From Rhyacichthys aspro (lineage: Eukaryota > Chordata > Actinopteri > Gobiiformes > Rhyacichthyidae): 64,000 bases of DNA. The position numbers were made by a program, and so were the translations under genes. The number at the start of each line of letters is the position of its first letter. The stretch's first letter is position 1. The stretch covers positions 4,739,978-4,803,977 of the forward strand of contig CM072159.1 in the NCBI GenBank assembly GCA_036850595.1, in the 5' to 3' direction. Below the pieces are notes generated by a model. The model saw only the letters and a program-made list of their open reading frames with translations. It did no database searches and was not told the DNA's origin. Of this stretch, positions 13,105-25,565 are shown in pieces.

Positions 13105-13490
13105 CAGTTGTCCCTCAATATAACGCGGTTCACCTTTCGCGGTCTCGCTGTTTCGCGGATTGTCTTCTGTGTCCTGATTGGCTAAGGGAGAACTCGCGCA
13201 TTGTGTTCTGCGTCCTGATTGACTAAGGGAGAACTCGCGCATTGTGTTCTGCGTCCTGATTGGCTAAGGGAGAATTTTCTCCCCGACAAAACCCACAATG
13301 TCGACGAAACGTTCTGCACCAACAAAGGCACGTGCGGGTGCACCCAAAAGGCAGAGGAAGATGCTAAGGTTTGAACTTTGAGAGTGTTTAAACAAGAGAG
13401 AAATGTGAGAAAATGTTAATGCCTGTTTGAGAAAAGTGTATAAAGTGTGTGGTGAGGGGTTTTACAGCCTTAAAACATATATAATAATGT
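13105..13490 (+). mobile_element. pogo/Tigger-like element, copy 1 (3' truncated)
   Basis: It begins after TA with CAGTTGTCCCTCAATATAAC and continues with 'GCGGTTCACCTTTCGCGG', the terminus style of Tigger/pogo transposons. Next come three 41-bp tandem units (13159-13273). A 27-codon open frame (13298-13381) follows, starting 'MSTKRSAPTK' with a basic 'KRQRK', resembling the N-terminus of Tigger transposases. Homology to the second copy stops near 'CAGCCTTAAAACATATA' (about 13,490), and the other terminal repeat is missing. Confidence 0.75.
13159..13273. repeat. 41-bp tandem repeat, three units
   Basis: Units at 13159-13199 and 13200-13240, then a partial third from 13241. The unit contains 'CTGATTGGCTAAGGGAGAAC' and ends 'TCGCGC'. 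The units differ at only a few bases. The same triplication is present in the inverted copy near 25,349-25,460, so it belongs to the transposon and is not a local expansion. Confidence 0.85.
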
Positions 13491-13499
13491 TACAAGACA

Positions 13500-16400
13500 T
13501 TGGTACAAGACATATTTCCTTTGTATGAGAATGTTCATTTGTGTGCTTTCCCTGTTTAAATAAATCATTTTTATTATTCATTGATTCATTCATCAATCAG
13601 TCATCAATGTTTTCTTACTGAAAAGTTCTTCTGGAAGAACAAATCCCAAGAACAGGGAAAAGTCCTCTTATGCACCCCTCAACCCTAATATTAATGCTGT
13701 TTTATAATAATATTATATTGCCACAAAATATTGTACTTAAACTTTGATTGTAGACTACACAATTTTTACAAACCCAATATCACAGAAAAAAGGCCGTAAT
13801 AGGGGCTACAGATTACATTAGCTCCATGACTTGACGGATCAGAGGTTGTAGCAATTAGCTGGTTATAATGTTATGGCAGCAACACAATCTACAAAAGGTG
13901 ACATGATGAATCAGACCTTTTTTTTTTAACCTCAGTGTAAAGGGGCACTAAGTTATATTGCATATGAAATGATGAGTTCAGAGTTTTAAAGGTGTTCAGA
14001 AGTTGTGATGAATGGACTCACACTGAAAAGGCCTCCATAGACCTGCGTACAAACTTTTCTGCTTTGAGAGACACCTGCACCGAAGCAGAAAATTGGTGCG
14101 AGAGGTTTGTTGTGATATGATCTATGATCTACGCAGTCAAGCTTGTCGCTCCATATAATCGAACATGACAGCACCATCTCAAATCTATTAATCACACAAA
14201 AACACTCACACAAGCACACATTATGATTATACACCCCATAAACGAAAATAATAATCTGATAAAAATCACTCAGACGAGATACTGATAGCACCAACTTTTA
14301 ATTAACTGATAAAACAGTAGAACTGTTATTCAAAACATCTAGATTATAAAAACAAAGAACCATATCATAGATGTTTAATAAAACAGTAAAGCCATGCCAT
14401 GCAGATTGGTTTAACGTGAAAACACATTCAATTTCAAGTGGGTATTGAACTAAATCATGCATTGCAGACAAGGAAGAGCCCAAATTAGGGCCAGGGAAAG
14501 CAAGAGTTGAGTCCAGGGAGGAACCATGATACCAGACAAACTGGAGGTATCTGTTCAATATTTAACAGTGTTATTTTGGTAGTAAATGAAGGCTTAATAA
14601 TAATAAATAGGCACTCAGTCATCAATTTAAATAAAACTTCAGGGAGAACATACATAAAGAAAACATTCTCATCAAGCCAAAATAAAATGAACAGTAACAA
14701 ACTAGAATAGGGGAAAATGTACCGTATGCATGTACCGTATACTTTTAACTAACTGTCAAAGATTGGATCCAAAGCAATACATAATAAATAAGTATTTGTT
14801 TGAGTAGATTCAACAAGAATTTGTCTCTGCCAAAGTAGAATACAGCGAGTTCTGTATCTACTGTATGTGTTAACACCACTGTGGCCAGTGGGACTAACGG
14901 AAGCTAAAGTTCTGCTCTCAAATTTAAGATATTCAGGTCTTTGGTTTAAATGTTAATTAAATTAAAATTAGCAATTAAAATGCTAATAAGCAACAGTGTA
15001 GCAACAGATTTATCCTGCTCTGGACAATTGAGACTGAAAATCGGTTTTAATGTGATACAAAAAAAAAAAAAAAAAATTTTTCTGCATTTAAGAGTCCACT
15101 ACTTTGATTGCAATTTACTTAGATGATTTCTGAGCATTTCAGTAGAAAAGAATAAATACATTTATCCCTGGGAGGGTCTAACTGACGCAGATACTATATG
15201 GAAGCAACATAAACAGAATGAGAAAGCATCAGACCAAAAACGATCTGAGCTGGAAAAAGCAAAACACAAACATTAGGTCATACAGTATTTGACATTACCA
15301 TTAATAAAGATGGCTTAGTTTTAAGACCTCATTAACAACACAGGATACGGCCTGAAGGGGAGGCTTTTCTTTCAATAGAGCTCCAGAGGTCACATGACTC
15401 AGTGCACCAGTGTAGATCTTAAACTGTCAGACTTCATTAGGCATTTTTATTTCTGAATGAAAATGCCTAATCGAGTGACATGCTTTACTTATTAGTTACT
15501 GAGCATGTCACAAAATGTCATTAAATCAATATACCCAGCACACAGACATTAACTATTAGCTTTTAGATTTCAATGTCACTGTTTTTATTTTGACCACTAT
15601 GTAAATACTTACTGCGTGTATATTATTCATAAGCTGTATAAAATTAATCTCTGTTGATGTGTCAATGATGCAGCTCGATAGTTGGCTCTCATCTTTTTGC
15701 TCGGTATGTTTAAATGCCACAAAGATAGAGGTGGATTTACTGGAATATTTGCAGAAATGCGCTCATTGTTTTTGTGAGAACTTTGTCTTAGACTCTAGCC
15801 TCTTTAGTCCGGCTGAAAAAATAAAATAAAAATACAGTAATTGTATGTCTCAGACTTTTGAATGATTCCCATAAATTAAGGCCCACTTGTCCAGAGCTGT
15901 TGAACTGTGAAAATACAGACAGTGGTAGATAAAAAGGTAACACTGGCCATGAGCAGAGAGTCAGAAAAGTTCAAGTTGTACAAATAGATTTCACGCCCAC
16001 TATTCAAGAGAAATCAATATCATCTAACTTTTTTGCTCTTAGCTGCCAGACCAAGAGGTGTTGACCTACAGATTTTTCACTCGGCTACAAAACAGATGAG
16101 ACTGTAACTCAAAGGAAGTTAAGGTCATGTTGTCCCAGAAACACTGTCAAGGAGGACAAGTAAGTCAAATGGCAAAATAAAACCATCTTTTCTACTCTTC
16201 ACATTGTGGAGCTGTAATTTTGTCACAGCCTGAAGGTCATATTGACATAAGAAATCTTTGAATAGATGTGGATAAGGTGGCTGCAACACAAATGTCCCCA
16301 TAAATGTCATGTTTTTTGAAAGCTCTGCGTCATCTTTTATTCCTATGTTCCAAAATTAGTCAGTAAAATGTCCTTGACTTTATCACAATGTGTTCTCAAG

Positions 16401-17607
16401 CCTAATTTGAAGAATATTTTTGCCAAGAAACAAAATGCACTTTTCCATCCAACATTAAAGTATCCTCTAGGACGAGCTGGTAATGAGCTGTGGCAGAGAA
16501 GTCTAGAGTGTGATGATTCATTCACTCACCTGTGTCTTTCACAGTAAACAGCTCCACCTGCCCACTCACCTGCCTCTTATCCACAGCATAAAAGCCAGCT
16601 CCTCACAGCTCCTCACAGCTCCTGGGCCCTGCCTCATTGTTGTGATCCAGACGCTCACACTTCCCAGCCTCGTGTTATTACTCATATTCCCTGGTGCTAG
16701 CACACACCGCTCCCAGCCTTTTCCTTTCTGTTGATAGGGCTCTGACGGCCGCTGGGCATGTTCCACTCTATTGTTCGTGCGCCGTGCAGAGGATGTCGAG
16801 CCGTGCCTTTGGTGGACACGAGTTGATTAAGGGTCTCTCTCTGACGTGTGGAAATCCAGCTCTGTGCCAACCACTGCACAGCCATCTCTCCTCCACAGCC
16901 TGCTGCTCCAACATGTGTCAACATGTGTCGAGCAGCATCTGTGTAAAAGTACTAATCACAGTCTTTATTGTTATTTGTTATCAACTAACTCAGGTTAGTA
17001 ACAAAGAGAGGAATCCACACAGACAAAAAGAGATAATTGCCAATTCATTTATTTAGTTTTAGTTTAAGTTCAATATGACGTGAGAATGTAGGGCATCAGT
17101 AGTGTGGGGAGTGTATGAATGAAGGTAAATGTATGTATGGTGAGATGTAAAGCACACAAACCTGTAGTGGACCAAGAGGGTGGCTCACCAGAGAGAGAGA
17201 GGGAGCAAGAACTATTATAGTTAGTAAGAGATTAGGCCACTCCCCTCTCTCAGTTAGAGCACACAACACACAAGATAACCCTCAGAGGGGGTGTATAGTA
17301 AACAGTTTGTCACATCAAGTCTACGAGTAAATATGAATAAGAAGTAATCACTATGGTGTAATTGGTCAAAGCCTAGGGTCTCATAGAGCAAACATGGCAG
17401 TATGGACCACAAACGACAGCAGCTGACCCCAGATCCACAATGCTCTGTGTGACCACACTTGGCACCAGTTTCAAGTACAGGACCAGTAAGGATAAATGTT
17501 CAGATTTTAAATAAATTAATTTTAAATCAGTTGTTTCAACATTCATTTGTTAACATAATCTGAATTTAGGCAACAAATGAAAATCAGTTGGCTCATAAAA
17601 ATACAGA
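13500..17607. other. intergenic, no gene recognised
   Basis: AT-rich sequence with poly-A near 15,060-15,076. Near 16,590-16,625 an 'AGCTCCTCAC' unit recurs in tandem. A GC-richer stretch near 16,740-16,930 lacks a recognisable product despite open frames on both strands. A few GA-rich bases lie at about 17,190-17,205. Confidence 0.5.
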
Positions 17608-17615
17608 CCCTAGGC

Positions 17616-17810
17616 CAGGGGTCCCCAATTAGTTCTCCCCAAGGGCCGAAAAAATGCCAAACATACAACACCAAGGGCCAGAAAAAAATTCCATCTAATT
17701 GTGCCAGTACGACTTGCTGATATATATATGACATAACCAGTATTACTGACAACAAAAGAACAACCTTGTATAGATTAGGTCTTGCAAGAACATCTTTAAT
17801 TATTATTATT

Positions 17811-17895
<85 letters not shown>

Positions 17896-18358
17896 TTTAC
17901 CACGAAATCAATGTAAAAATGTCCACTATTTTACAGAGAATTTCTTTGCCTGCATTCAGCCTAGAAGAGTTAAATGAGACTGCATTAAGCCAGTTCAGTT
18001 TATCACATTTTCACACTGTTCAAAATGATGCACTCAAAATCAAGCCACAAATAAAAAGATTGGTGGAAGGTGTAGCACCACAGGCATAGAGTTAGACATA
18101 GTAGATCAGACCTATGTATTTACTCCAATGACTGATCTCCAATTCCAGCTTATTTGTCTGTAATGTGACTAGTATCCGGTCCGAGTATTGGATCGATTCA
18201 TCCCTAAGGTTGCCTTTATGGTTTTTTTTAGCACGCCTTGCTGGAGGTGGTTGAGGTTTTTCTATGCTTTGCTGGTGGTAAAAATTCAAGAAAGAAGCGC
18301 ACAAACTTTTTCATTCATTGTGAAGAAGGGCTTGCTGTCCGCTAATTGGGGATGGCTG
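17616..18358. mobile_element. hAT (Charlie-like) non-autonomous element with near-perfect 8-bp TSD
   Basis: The left end reads CAGGGGTCCCCAATTAG. The right end read inward is CAGCCATCCCCAATTAG, a match at 14 of 17 positions. The flanking 8-mers CCCTAGGC (17608-17615) and CCTTAGGC (18359-18366) differ at one base, fitting the 8-bp target duplication of hAT elements. A long AT-trinucleotide microsatellite lies inside. No transposase remains. Confidence 0.8.
17798..17893. repeat. (ATT)n-(AAT)n-(ATT)n microsatellite
   Basis: An ATT run switches to AAT and back to ATT without interruption. The result is a long self-complementary tract capable of forming a hairpin. It lies inside the hAT element at 17616-18358. 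In translation it gives meaningless Asn and Tyr runs. Confidence 0.95.
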
Positions 18359-18366
18359 CCTTAGGC

Positions 18367-20386
18367 TCTACTGAGACCAGGCAAAACCAATATTTTTAAA
18401 GAATGAGAACATGTCAAGACAAAGACCTGGTGAAAGTGAGTCAAAGAGCTGTGATTACAGCAAAGGAGAACATTTCATGCAATTTGAATGTGTGAGTGTG
18501 TTTGTTGGTGGTTGGAGAGGCGCAGTATGGCTGCGGAATCTCTGTCAGCCTGCCCCAGGGCAGTTGTGGCTACAGAAGTAGCGTACCACGCAATGTGGAG
18601 TGAATGAATAATGGACCCAGCTGTAAAACACAGTGAGTGGCTTGAAAAGCTTTATATGAACCTACTCCATTATTATTGGCAGTAGTATGATAATAATGAC
18701 AAGAAGAAGAGATTTGTCTGTCTGTCTTGTAGTGTGTATAACTTGTCTGATGAATGTAGAGTAATTTGATTTTATGTTGACAAACTATGATATCACACCC
18801 CAGATCGGTCAACCTGTTAAAGTGCTAATGGGGGCTGAGCTGATTATCTCTGCTGCTGGAAGAGCGAGGGCCGGCCCAACAAACCATGGTAATATGCTAT
18901 TTGTTACTGCATTGGCTCCGACTGAGTTTTGTTTTCCACTTCATTCTGTCATGCAAAAGAGAGTGTTCACTGGTTCTGAGGTGTGGAGACTGTGGAAGGA
19001 GATGATGTCATCTCTTGTAATTGATCAGGATCCAGGCGACTATATTTTGGGAGCTAGCTGCAGGCAATACAAAATGTGAGTGACCTGAACATGAAGAGAT
19101 CCACAAAGTCAAGACGTGATTGTGAAAGTAAAATAACAGCCTTAAGGGCCCTATGTAACTGTTGCATTGCTTTGACTAATTCAGCCTTAGTTACTGAATT
19201 AATTTAGGTTCTGTCAAAGCAGATTTGACTTTGTCCTTCTTGATAGTCTCATTTGGAAAAAAAAAAAAGTTTAGATCTCATATTTCCATCCGTATTTATT
19301 TAGTTTTTTATCATTTGGATTGACTGGACTTTTTATCGGGTCATTCTGCTTCTGCGGTTAAAGTGGAGACTTGGTGGCACCACATGCATTTCAATAAGTG
19401 TCTATTGACATTACCATCATGGGCCGCACCACTGAGAGGGCATGTTTTGATTTTCATCCAAAGGAAAAGGACAACACAATAATCTGCCGACTTGATTTGT
19501 CACATAAATGGAGCAGTCAGGGACACAGAGGAAGAAAAGGCAGTGAATGTGTTGTTGTTCTTGTGTAATTTAATGCCTCAGCAAATGAAAACACACTTAA
19601 AAGTGATAACAAGGCTAACTTCATTTATTATTGGTGTTGAATCTCTTAATCTCTCCACTGAGAGTCCACCCACTCCCCATTGAGTGGAGAAAACATGACA
19701 TCCACATACAGTTTCTGAATTCAAATGTGCAGAGCGTGGACTGGCACGCCGAGCCCTAGTTGACTGTGATTTTGTGTATTCTGAGGCCGACTACAACGCC
19801 TACGTGAGTTCACGAGGCAAAGAGGTGTGAGTCTGCAAAGAAGATGGATGCGACAGCAACCCTTCCACCAGCAACTTCTTTTCTGATACAAGGCTCAATT
19901 AATATTTTACTATCTAGTATTTTTCCAACAATACTAGGTGAAAAATATAGCAATGTTTTGCAACGTGTAATTTATGCATGTTTTAGATTTTATATGTGAT
20001 AGTTTTTGTATTTTTACTGATATCAGCCAATATTTAGCTTAACATGTTTCCTTTAATCACAAAACCACAATCAAATCGCTTGAACTTTACCACCTCTGAG
20101 GACTGTTTGACAAAGCAAGCAGGACAGAGCTTCTTGTCTCAACTAAGCCATATCCTACAGAATTTACTAAAAAAGTAACTGCGCAGTATCTCATCTATAT
20201 AACTTCAAAACCAAATACAGACATTTAAAGCTTCACCAAAGGTTTAGCTCTCACACACTTTCATAAATAGAATAAACAGTAAAACAAGTATTACAATGCA
20301 GTCAATGTACCTGTCCACTGTGGTGAAGGAGGAGTTGAGCTGCAAGACAAAGCTCTTGAATCAATTTCCTACTCTCACCTATAGTC
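18367..20386. other. intergenic, no gene recognised (contains copy A)
   Basis: Apart from the duplicated element, this stretch is AT-rich non-coding sequence with no supported gene, RNA or element with clear ends. Confidence 0.5.
18785..19150. repeat. duplicated element, copy A
   Basis: About 370 bp related in direct orientation to copy B at about 21,262-21,600. A 69-bp core (18819-18887, containing GGGGGCTGAGCTGATTATC and AGGGCCGGCCC) is identical in both copies. A second block (from about 18,999, containing GATGATGTCATC and GATCAGGATCC, to about 19,095) has only two differences over about 97 bp. The spacer between the blocks is about 40 bp longer in copy A. A 101-codon open frame covers it, but copy B does not keep that frame, so it is not treated as coding. 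Confidence 0.85.
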
Positions 20387-20706
20387 CTGAGCTTTGGGTC
20401 ATGGCCGAAAGGACCAGATCTTGGATACAAGTGACTGAAATTGGCTTCCTCCACAGGAAGGCTGGGTGCTAGAGAGGAGCATGAGGAGTAGGAGGCTTGG
20501 AGTAGAGCCGCTGCTCCTCCACATTGAGAGGAGCCAGCTGAGGTGGTTCGGACCTCTATTTTGGAGGCCTCTTGAATGCCTCAATCCGGAGGTGTTCTGG
20601 GCATGACCTACGACACACTGAAGGGGAAGTGGGAAGTCTGGGCATCTCTGTTGCCCCCATGACCCGGCCCCAGATAAGCAGTAGAAGATGGATGAATGGA
20701 TGGATG
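20387..20706 (+). mobile_element. 3' end of a non-LTR (LINE) retrotransposon, degraded
   Basis: The sequence matches, with indels, the well-known teleost LINE 3' coding end. It has 'CCGAAAGGACCAGATC', 'GTAGAGCCGCTGCTCCTCCA', 'CAGCTGAGGTGGTTCGG' and 'GGTGTTCTGGGCATGACC', then 'GACCCGGCCCCAGATAAGC'. It ends in a short GGAT repeat ('gatggatgaatggatgg'). The frame is broken several times. The GGAT tail gives the orientation and the 3' end. The clade is not certain from this fragment. Confidence 0.8.
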
Positions 20707-20709
20707 GTT

Positions 20710-23700
20710 TTAAGAAGCAAAAAGAAGAATAGAGGTGTGACACTAACAAAAAGAATATATGCATTTATACCTGACTTTGTCGACTGATTCTTACCCACTC
20801 AAAATAAAGGAGCAGAATCATTTTCTATTAAATGATGCTGTGTACTGGTAAGTAATGTGTTCTTGTGCACTAGGTTTGTCCCATCCACCACCCCAACATG
20901 CCTTTTGCCAACATGTCAGTAGAATAGAGAAATCTATTTTTATGCCTTGAATAAAATGTTGGATACAGTTATTTGAGAAATTGTGTAAATCTTTAACACA
21001 GCAGTATTTATTTTGTCATTTCTTGTAGCCTCGCTTGTTTAATGCACTGTAATCTAGACTTTTGATAATAAATGTAGGATGTTCTATTTTCTATTCCTTT
21101 TCAACAACGAACAACAGGCAGGTATTGATAGAGATGTGAGGAAGAATGTCCGCCTTGTATATACAGTAGTCTGTATAATAAATTCACTATGTTACTGTAA
21201 TAATTCTGTTGCAATCAATTTGTCACATACCTAAATGAATGTATATTGATTTTCTCATAGATGACACACTATCATACCCCAGATCAGTCAACCTGTCAAA
21301 GTGCTAATGGGGGCTGAGCTGATTATCTCTGCTGCTGGAAGAGCGAGGGCCGGCCCAACAAACCATTCTAATAGAATTGTAGAGAATTGCTGTTTGTCAT
21401 TGCATCGGCAACTGGTTCTGAGGTGTGGGGACTGGGGAGGGAGATGATGTCATCTCTTGTAATTGATCAGGATCCAGGTGACTATATTTTGGGAGCTAGC
21501 TACAGGCAATACAAAATGTGAGTGACCTGAACATGAAAAAAAAAATCACAAAGTCAAGACGTGATTGACAAAGTGAAATATCAGCCTTAAGTTGCACTGC
21601 TTTGACCAATGCAGCTGAAGAGAAGTGATATGTTTTTGTTCAAATGAGGAGTGCATAGTTACATATAAGCACTGTTTCCACTGGGTGCAATGGTTCGGGT
21701 CGGCTCAGTGTGGCCCAAAAGGCTTGCACTAGTCACTATTTATTACCAAGAGGTCTGCTTGTGTTGTAGACAGTAAATGTGGTGCCTTCATTGGTTAACA
21801 GTGGAAACAGCTGTAAATAAACTTTAGCTTGAAATATGTCTGTATTGAAAAACATTTTACGTTTTTCCTTTTTGCTACTTGTTTTTACTCAAGGAGAGAT
21901 TACCTATCATCCAATCAGCTGACTGCAGTCTTTAGCTCCACTTTGCAGGAAGTAGACCACACTTGGGTGTCCCTCACTTTGCAGCCAAAAAGAATAACTT
22001 ATTACTTAATAAAAGGTTTTTATTCTGTCAAGTTACTAAAAGTAAATGGAGCCATTTATTTCTCATTTAAGATTAGATCATCAATATAAGTTTGTGACTC
22101 TGACTCAGTTTTGTTTCAGTTCTGCGCATTCTATTTCTGATTGGCAGGAGTGACTTCTGTTTCATAAGACCAGCATCAAACTACAAAAAATAATATCCCT
22201 ATTGGCTTGTTTACTCCTAAGATTTAAAGGTCAGAGATTTTAAGAAAACTCTCCTGCTAGGCAAACTGAATGTTAAAAGGAAAATTCATATACAAAGGTC
22301 TGAGTTCACAGAGAACCCGAGACTTCTCCACATCAAACAAAGCCGCAGATCTCTGCTTGATGCCTTGTTTTGACTTGGCTCTGGCCATTTCTTTCCAGGC
22401 AACTTTTTTTTCTATGTGAGCTGATGGTAAGTGTAAATGTGAGAACTGGAGGGAAAGCTGTTCCAAGAAAATGTCGATTTTGGAAAGTGTTGACTGTTTT
22501 AGATTACTCTTAGGTCAAATGTTGCTGCAGGGCTGATGGGGGCTTGTACGGATAGTACACATTGTTTTCTCAATCTTAAAACCCAAGATGAGCAAGTAAT
22601 AATCATAAGTCGGTTGTTTTGTATGCAGGAAGGAAGAAAGGAAGGAAGGAAAAAGTTTCTACCCGCTGGATGGTTTTCTTAAATAACAACCAACAGACAC
22701 TACATGTGGGCTGTCAGTGACTGACCTGAATAGCAAGGACCTCTGCTTCCTCATCAAAGACAATTAAAGACCATGGTTAGGGAAAAAGAAAATGCATTAA
22801 AGACCCCACTTAAAATAGATGAGAACCTCATTCAGGATCGAAAAACCTTGGCCAATCACATGTTTGCAAAGTGTCATGCTCGAAAAAAGAGCGCTCCCAC
22901 TGGTCGACACCGGCTTGTTTAATAGCAGAAGTTTAATAGCTGCCAATAAAGTGTATTTTCAGTGCTTAATATATCTTTTAACACAGCGAAACAGCTCAAA
23001 AAAGAAAGATCAATAGAGATAAGCATAACAACTGAAAACACAGATAAATACTGTCAAATTCAATCAAATAATGTTTAACAAGGAGGAGATAATTGTCATT
23101 ATGATATTGAAATTGCAGTAAGCTAACGATAAGCTCTAAACTTTAGTTTGGTAAAATATATTAGTATTTTGTGGAGGAAAAAATTGGTGTGATTTTATTT
23201 TTTTAATAAAAGAGAAGTAGGAGAGGTGAGTGGAATCTAAGACAGGGACGGCATAAAGAATATCAGGAAGTGGAGCTTTAAGAAACTAAAGCATACACAA
23301 GGTTTATTGAAACTAGTTCACTCTTCTTATGATGCTGACATAGACATACCAGGATGTCCGTTTGCATTGGCAGAAGTATAGTAAATAGTCCTGTCAAAGT
23401 CCCGTTGCTTCTTGGGAAAAGAACATAAAGCAGATGAAAAGTTTTTGTTTTTTCCCCTGTGCCATTGGAGAGAATTGTTTAAGTCAAGTCGATGTGAGCA
23501 TGCTTTTTTGTTTTTATTTTACTGAATTTAAAAAAATGAGCATCATTTGCTCTCACAAACAGACACACACTCATACACTAGCGCCACAGACACTAGAGGC
23601 ACAGTAGGGTCACTATGCACTAATTGTGGATTAAAACATATGAGTGATGTTAATTCAGTTCAACATTTTTTCAGCAATTTTTTTCAACCTTGGATTTTTA

Positions 23701-25009
23701 TTCCAAGGCAGCAACATTTTCCTGCATTGCTTTTTGCATTAATGATTTGTACATTCAGATTAGTTTTCTTTTTGCACATTTTAGGGGATTACCAGAAACA
23801 CTAAATAGTAACTAATATGTGTTGAAAGAAACTGTAAGATGGGCAGATGTTTGTTCAATGGACTTTCTTCATCAGATTTAAAGAGTTTGTGACAGAGAAG
23901 CTGCCGTTGTTTTTTCTCCACAAGGAGCAAGGATGATCACCAGCCATCTTGAGTCACCCCGAGGGGCTGCTGAGATGACAAAAGAGACACCTCTGGGACC
24001 GGAAAGGATGACAGCCTCTAAACTCTGCAGTAACTTACAAGCCATGAGTACAAAGTGACATATTGTCTCTGGGAAATTTTGCATTTATCATTTTTGAAAT
24101 CTCAAGCGTATCATAGAATTTGAGCATGGTAGGGTTACTTATTTCCTAATCAAGTTTTCATTCTGATCCATTAGCTGATTTCTGGAGGGTTAAGAGGCAA
24201 AAGATATGGCTGTCAGGTTTGATCCTCTTGAATGATATGATGTGTGCTCTTCGGCAGCTGTGACTGTACATAAACTTGTGTTTACCCAGGCCTACTGTAT
24301 AATCCTTCAATCAGTGTTGGTGTAACTGATGTGTCCCGCCAGTTCTCTGATGATAGCTTTGGCTCGTCTGTCTCCTTGTGTGACCCCTGTGGCTGTCATT
24401 CTGTTGGAATTGGAAGTTACGGTAAACAATGCCAGTGCCCGGCAGTGACATACTCAGATGAGAGGAAACTGATGGTGTTGGCAAACAAACTTTGCACGGA
24501 AAAATGGTTTAATGGTTCACAAATAGAACTTTCATTTTGTGGGGGATTCAAATAAACAGCAGAAATGAATGGATCAATAGACTGAGATGTCACGAATAAT
24601 TACTTGCAATTGGCCTAAGTCATGTCTCTACTAAAAACCAAAACAAATCCATGCTGTGAAGAAAATTGCTTTTAGCTATTAGCTTCAAAGTAAGGTAGTT
24701 ATGAATCAATATCCGTTTGTCTTCCACATAAAATAACATGATCATCAATTGACCGAGGAGCAAAAATCTATTGGAAGGACATCAAGAACACTAAAAGAGT
24801 GTTCAACCCTTCTGGGTCCCTGGACATAACTTTGACTGTGTTTATGCGGCATACAATTTGACTAGGTTGTGTACTGTGGGGTGAATTCAAATTTTTCATG
24901 ATTTTTTTTTTTCTTCAAGCCTTTCCTATGCCTTTGAAACCAAAAAGCACGACCTGTGTCATTTCAGCATTATTTGTGCCATTGACTCCCATTCAAAACA
25001 ACAATTATT
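20710..25009. other. intergenic, no gene recognised (contains copy B and a short MITE)
   Basis: Contains the second copy of the duplicated element, a short relative of the 'GTTTCCAC' element near 21,674-21,812, and a small GGAA-rich run near 22,631-22,655. Open frames of 60-86 codons are not recognisable. No gene can be supported. Confidence 0.5.
21262..21600. repeat. duplicated element, copy B
   Basis: Direct-orientation partner of copy A. The 69-bp identical core is at 21298-21366. The second conserved block begins near 21,440 and runs to about 21,536. Outside these blocks the copies diverge and carry indels, so the two cores look selectively retained or were copied as separate parts. Confidence 0.85.
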
Positions 25010-25014
25010 TTTAT

Positions 25015-25563
25015 ATGTTTTAAGGCTGTAAAACCCCTCACCACACACAATATACACTTTTCTCAGACAGGCATTAACATTTTCTCACATTTCTCTCTTG
25101 TTTAAACACTCTCAAAGTTCAAACCTTAGCATCTTCCTCTGCCTTTTGGGTGCGACCGCAGGTGCCTTTGTCGGTGCAGAATGTTTCGTGGACATTGTGG
25201 GTTTTGTCGGGGAGAAAACTTGCAAACATACAGCACTTCAGAGTCACACTGCTAGCGATCAAACATTTATGTAAATTTGGCCGAACGCATTCTGTACTGT
25301 ACAGGAGACACGGCACGGAGGAGATTGATTGACAATGGTCTACAGTGCCTTAACCAATCAGGACGCAGAACATAATGCGTGAGTTCTCCCTTAGCCAATC
25401 AGGACGCAGAACACAATGCGCGAGTTCTCCCTTAGCAAATCAGGACGCAGAACACAATGCGCATTCATACACTATAAAAAAAAGCATGCAAAATTGCACT
25501 GAAAAAAATCCGTGAAACAGCGAGACCGCGAAAGGTGACCCGTGTTATAGTGAGGGACAACTG
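25015..25563 (-). mobile_element. pogo/Tigger-like element, copy 2 (minus strand, 3' truncated)
   Basis: Inverted relative to copy 1. The outer end reads, on the plus strand, '...GAGGGACAACTG' followed by TA (25564-25565). The element contains the three 41-bp units (about 25,349-25,460). It carries the same 27-codon mini-frame on the minus strand (25112-25195), again with 'APKRQRKMLRFEL' and a stop at the same place. It has about 140 bp (about 25,210-25,348) missing from copy 1. Both copies lose homology at nearly the same internal point. Confidence 0.75.
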
Positions 25564-25565
25564 TA

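Noticed and set aside
13159..13273. CRISPR-like array
   Set aside because: Contiguous 41-bp tandem units without spacers, inside a DNA transposon of a vertebrate.
17766..18089. Asn/Tyr-repeat protein
   Set aside because: Translation of a trinucleotide microsatellite inside a transposon.
18774..19079. 101-codon frame over duplicated copy A
   Set aside because: Copy B has frame-breaking differences, and the conserved blocks do not keep a common reading frame.
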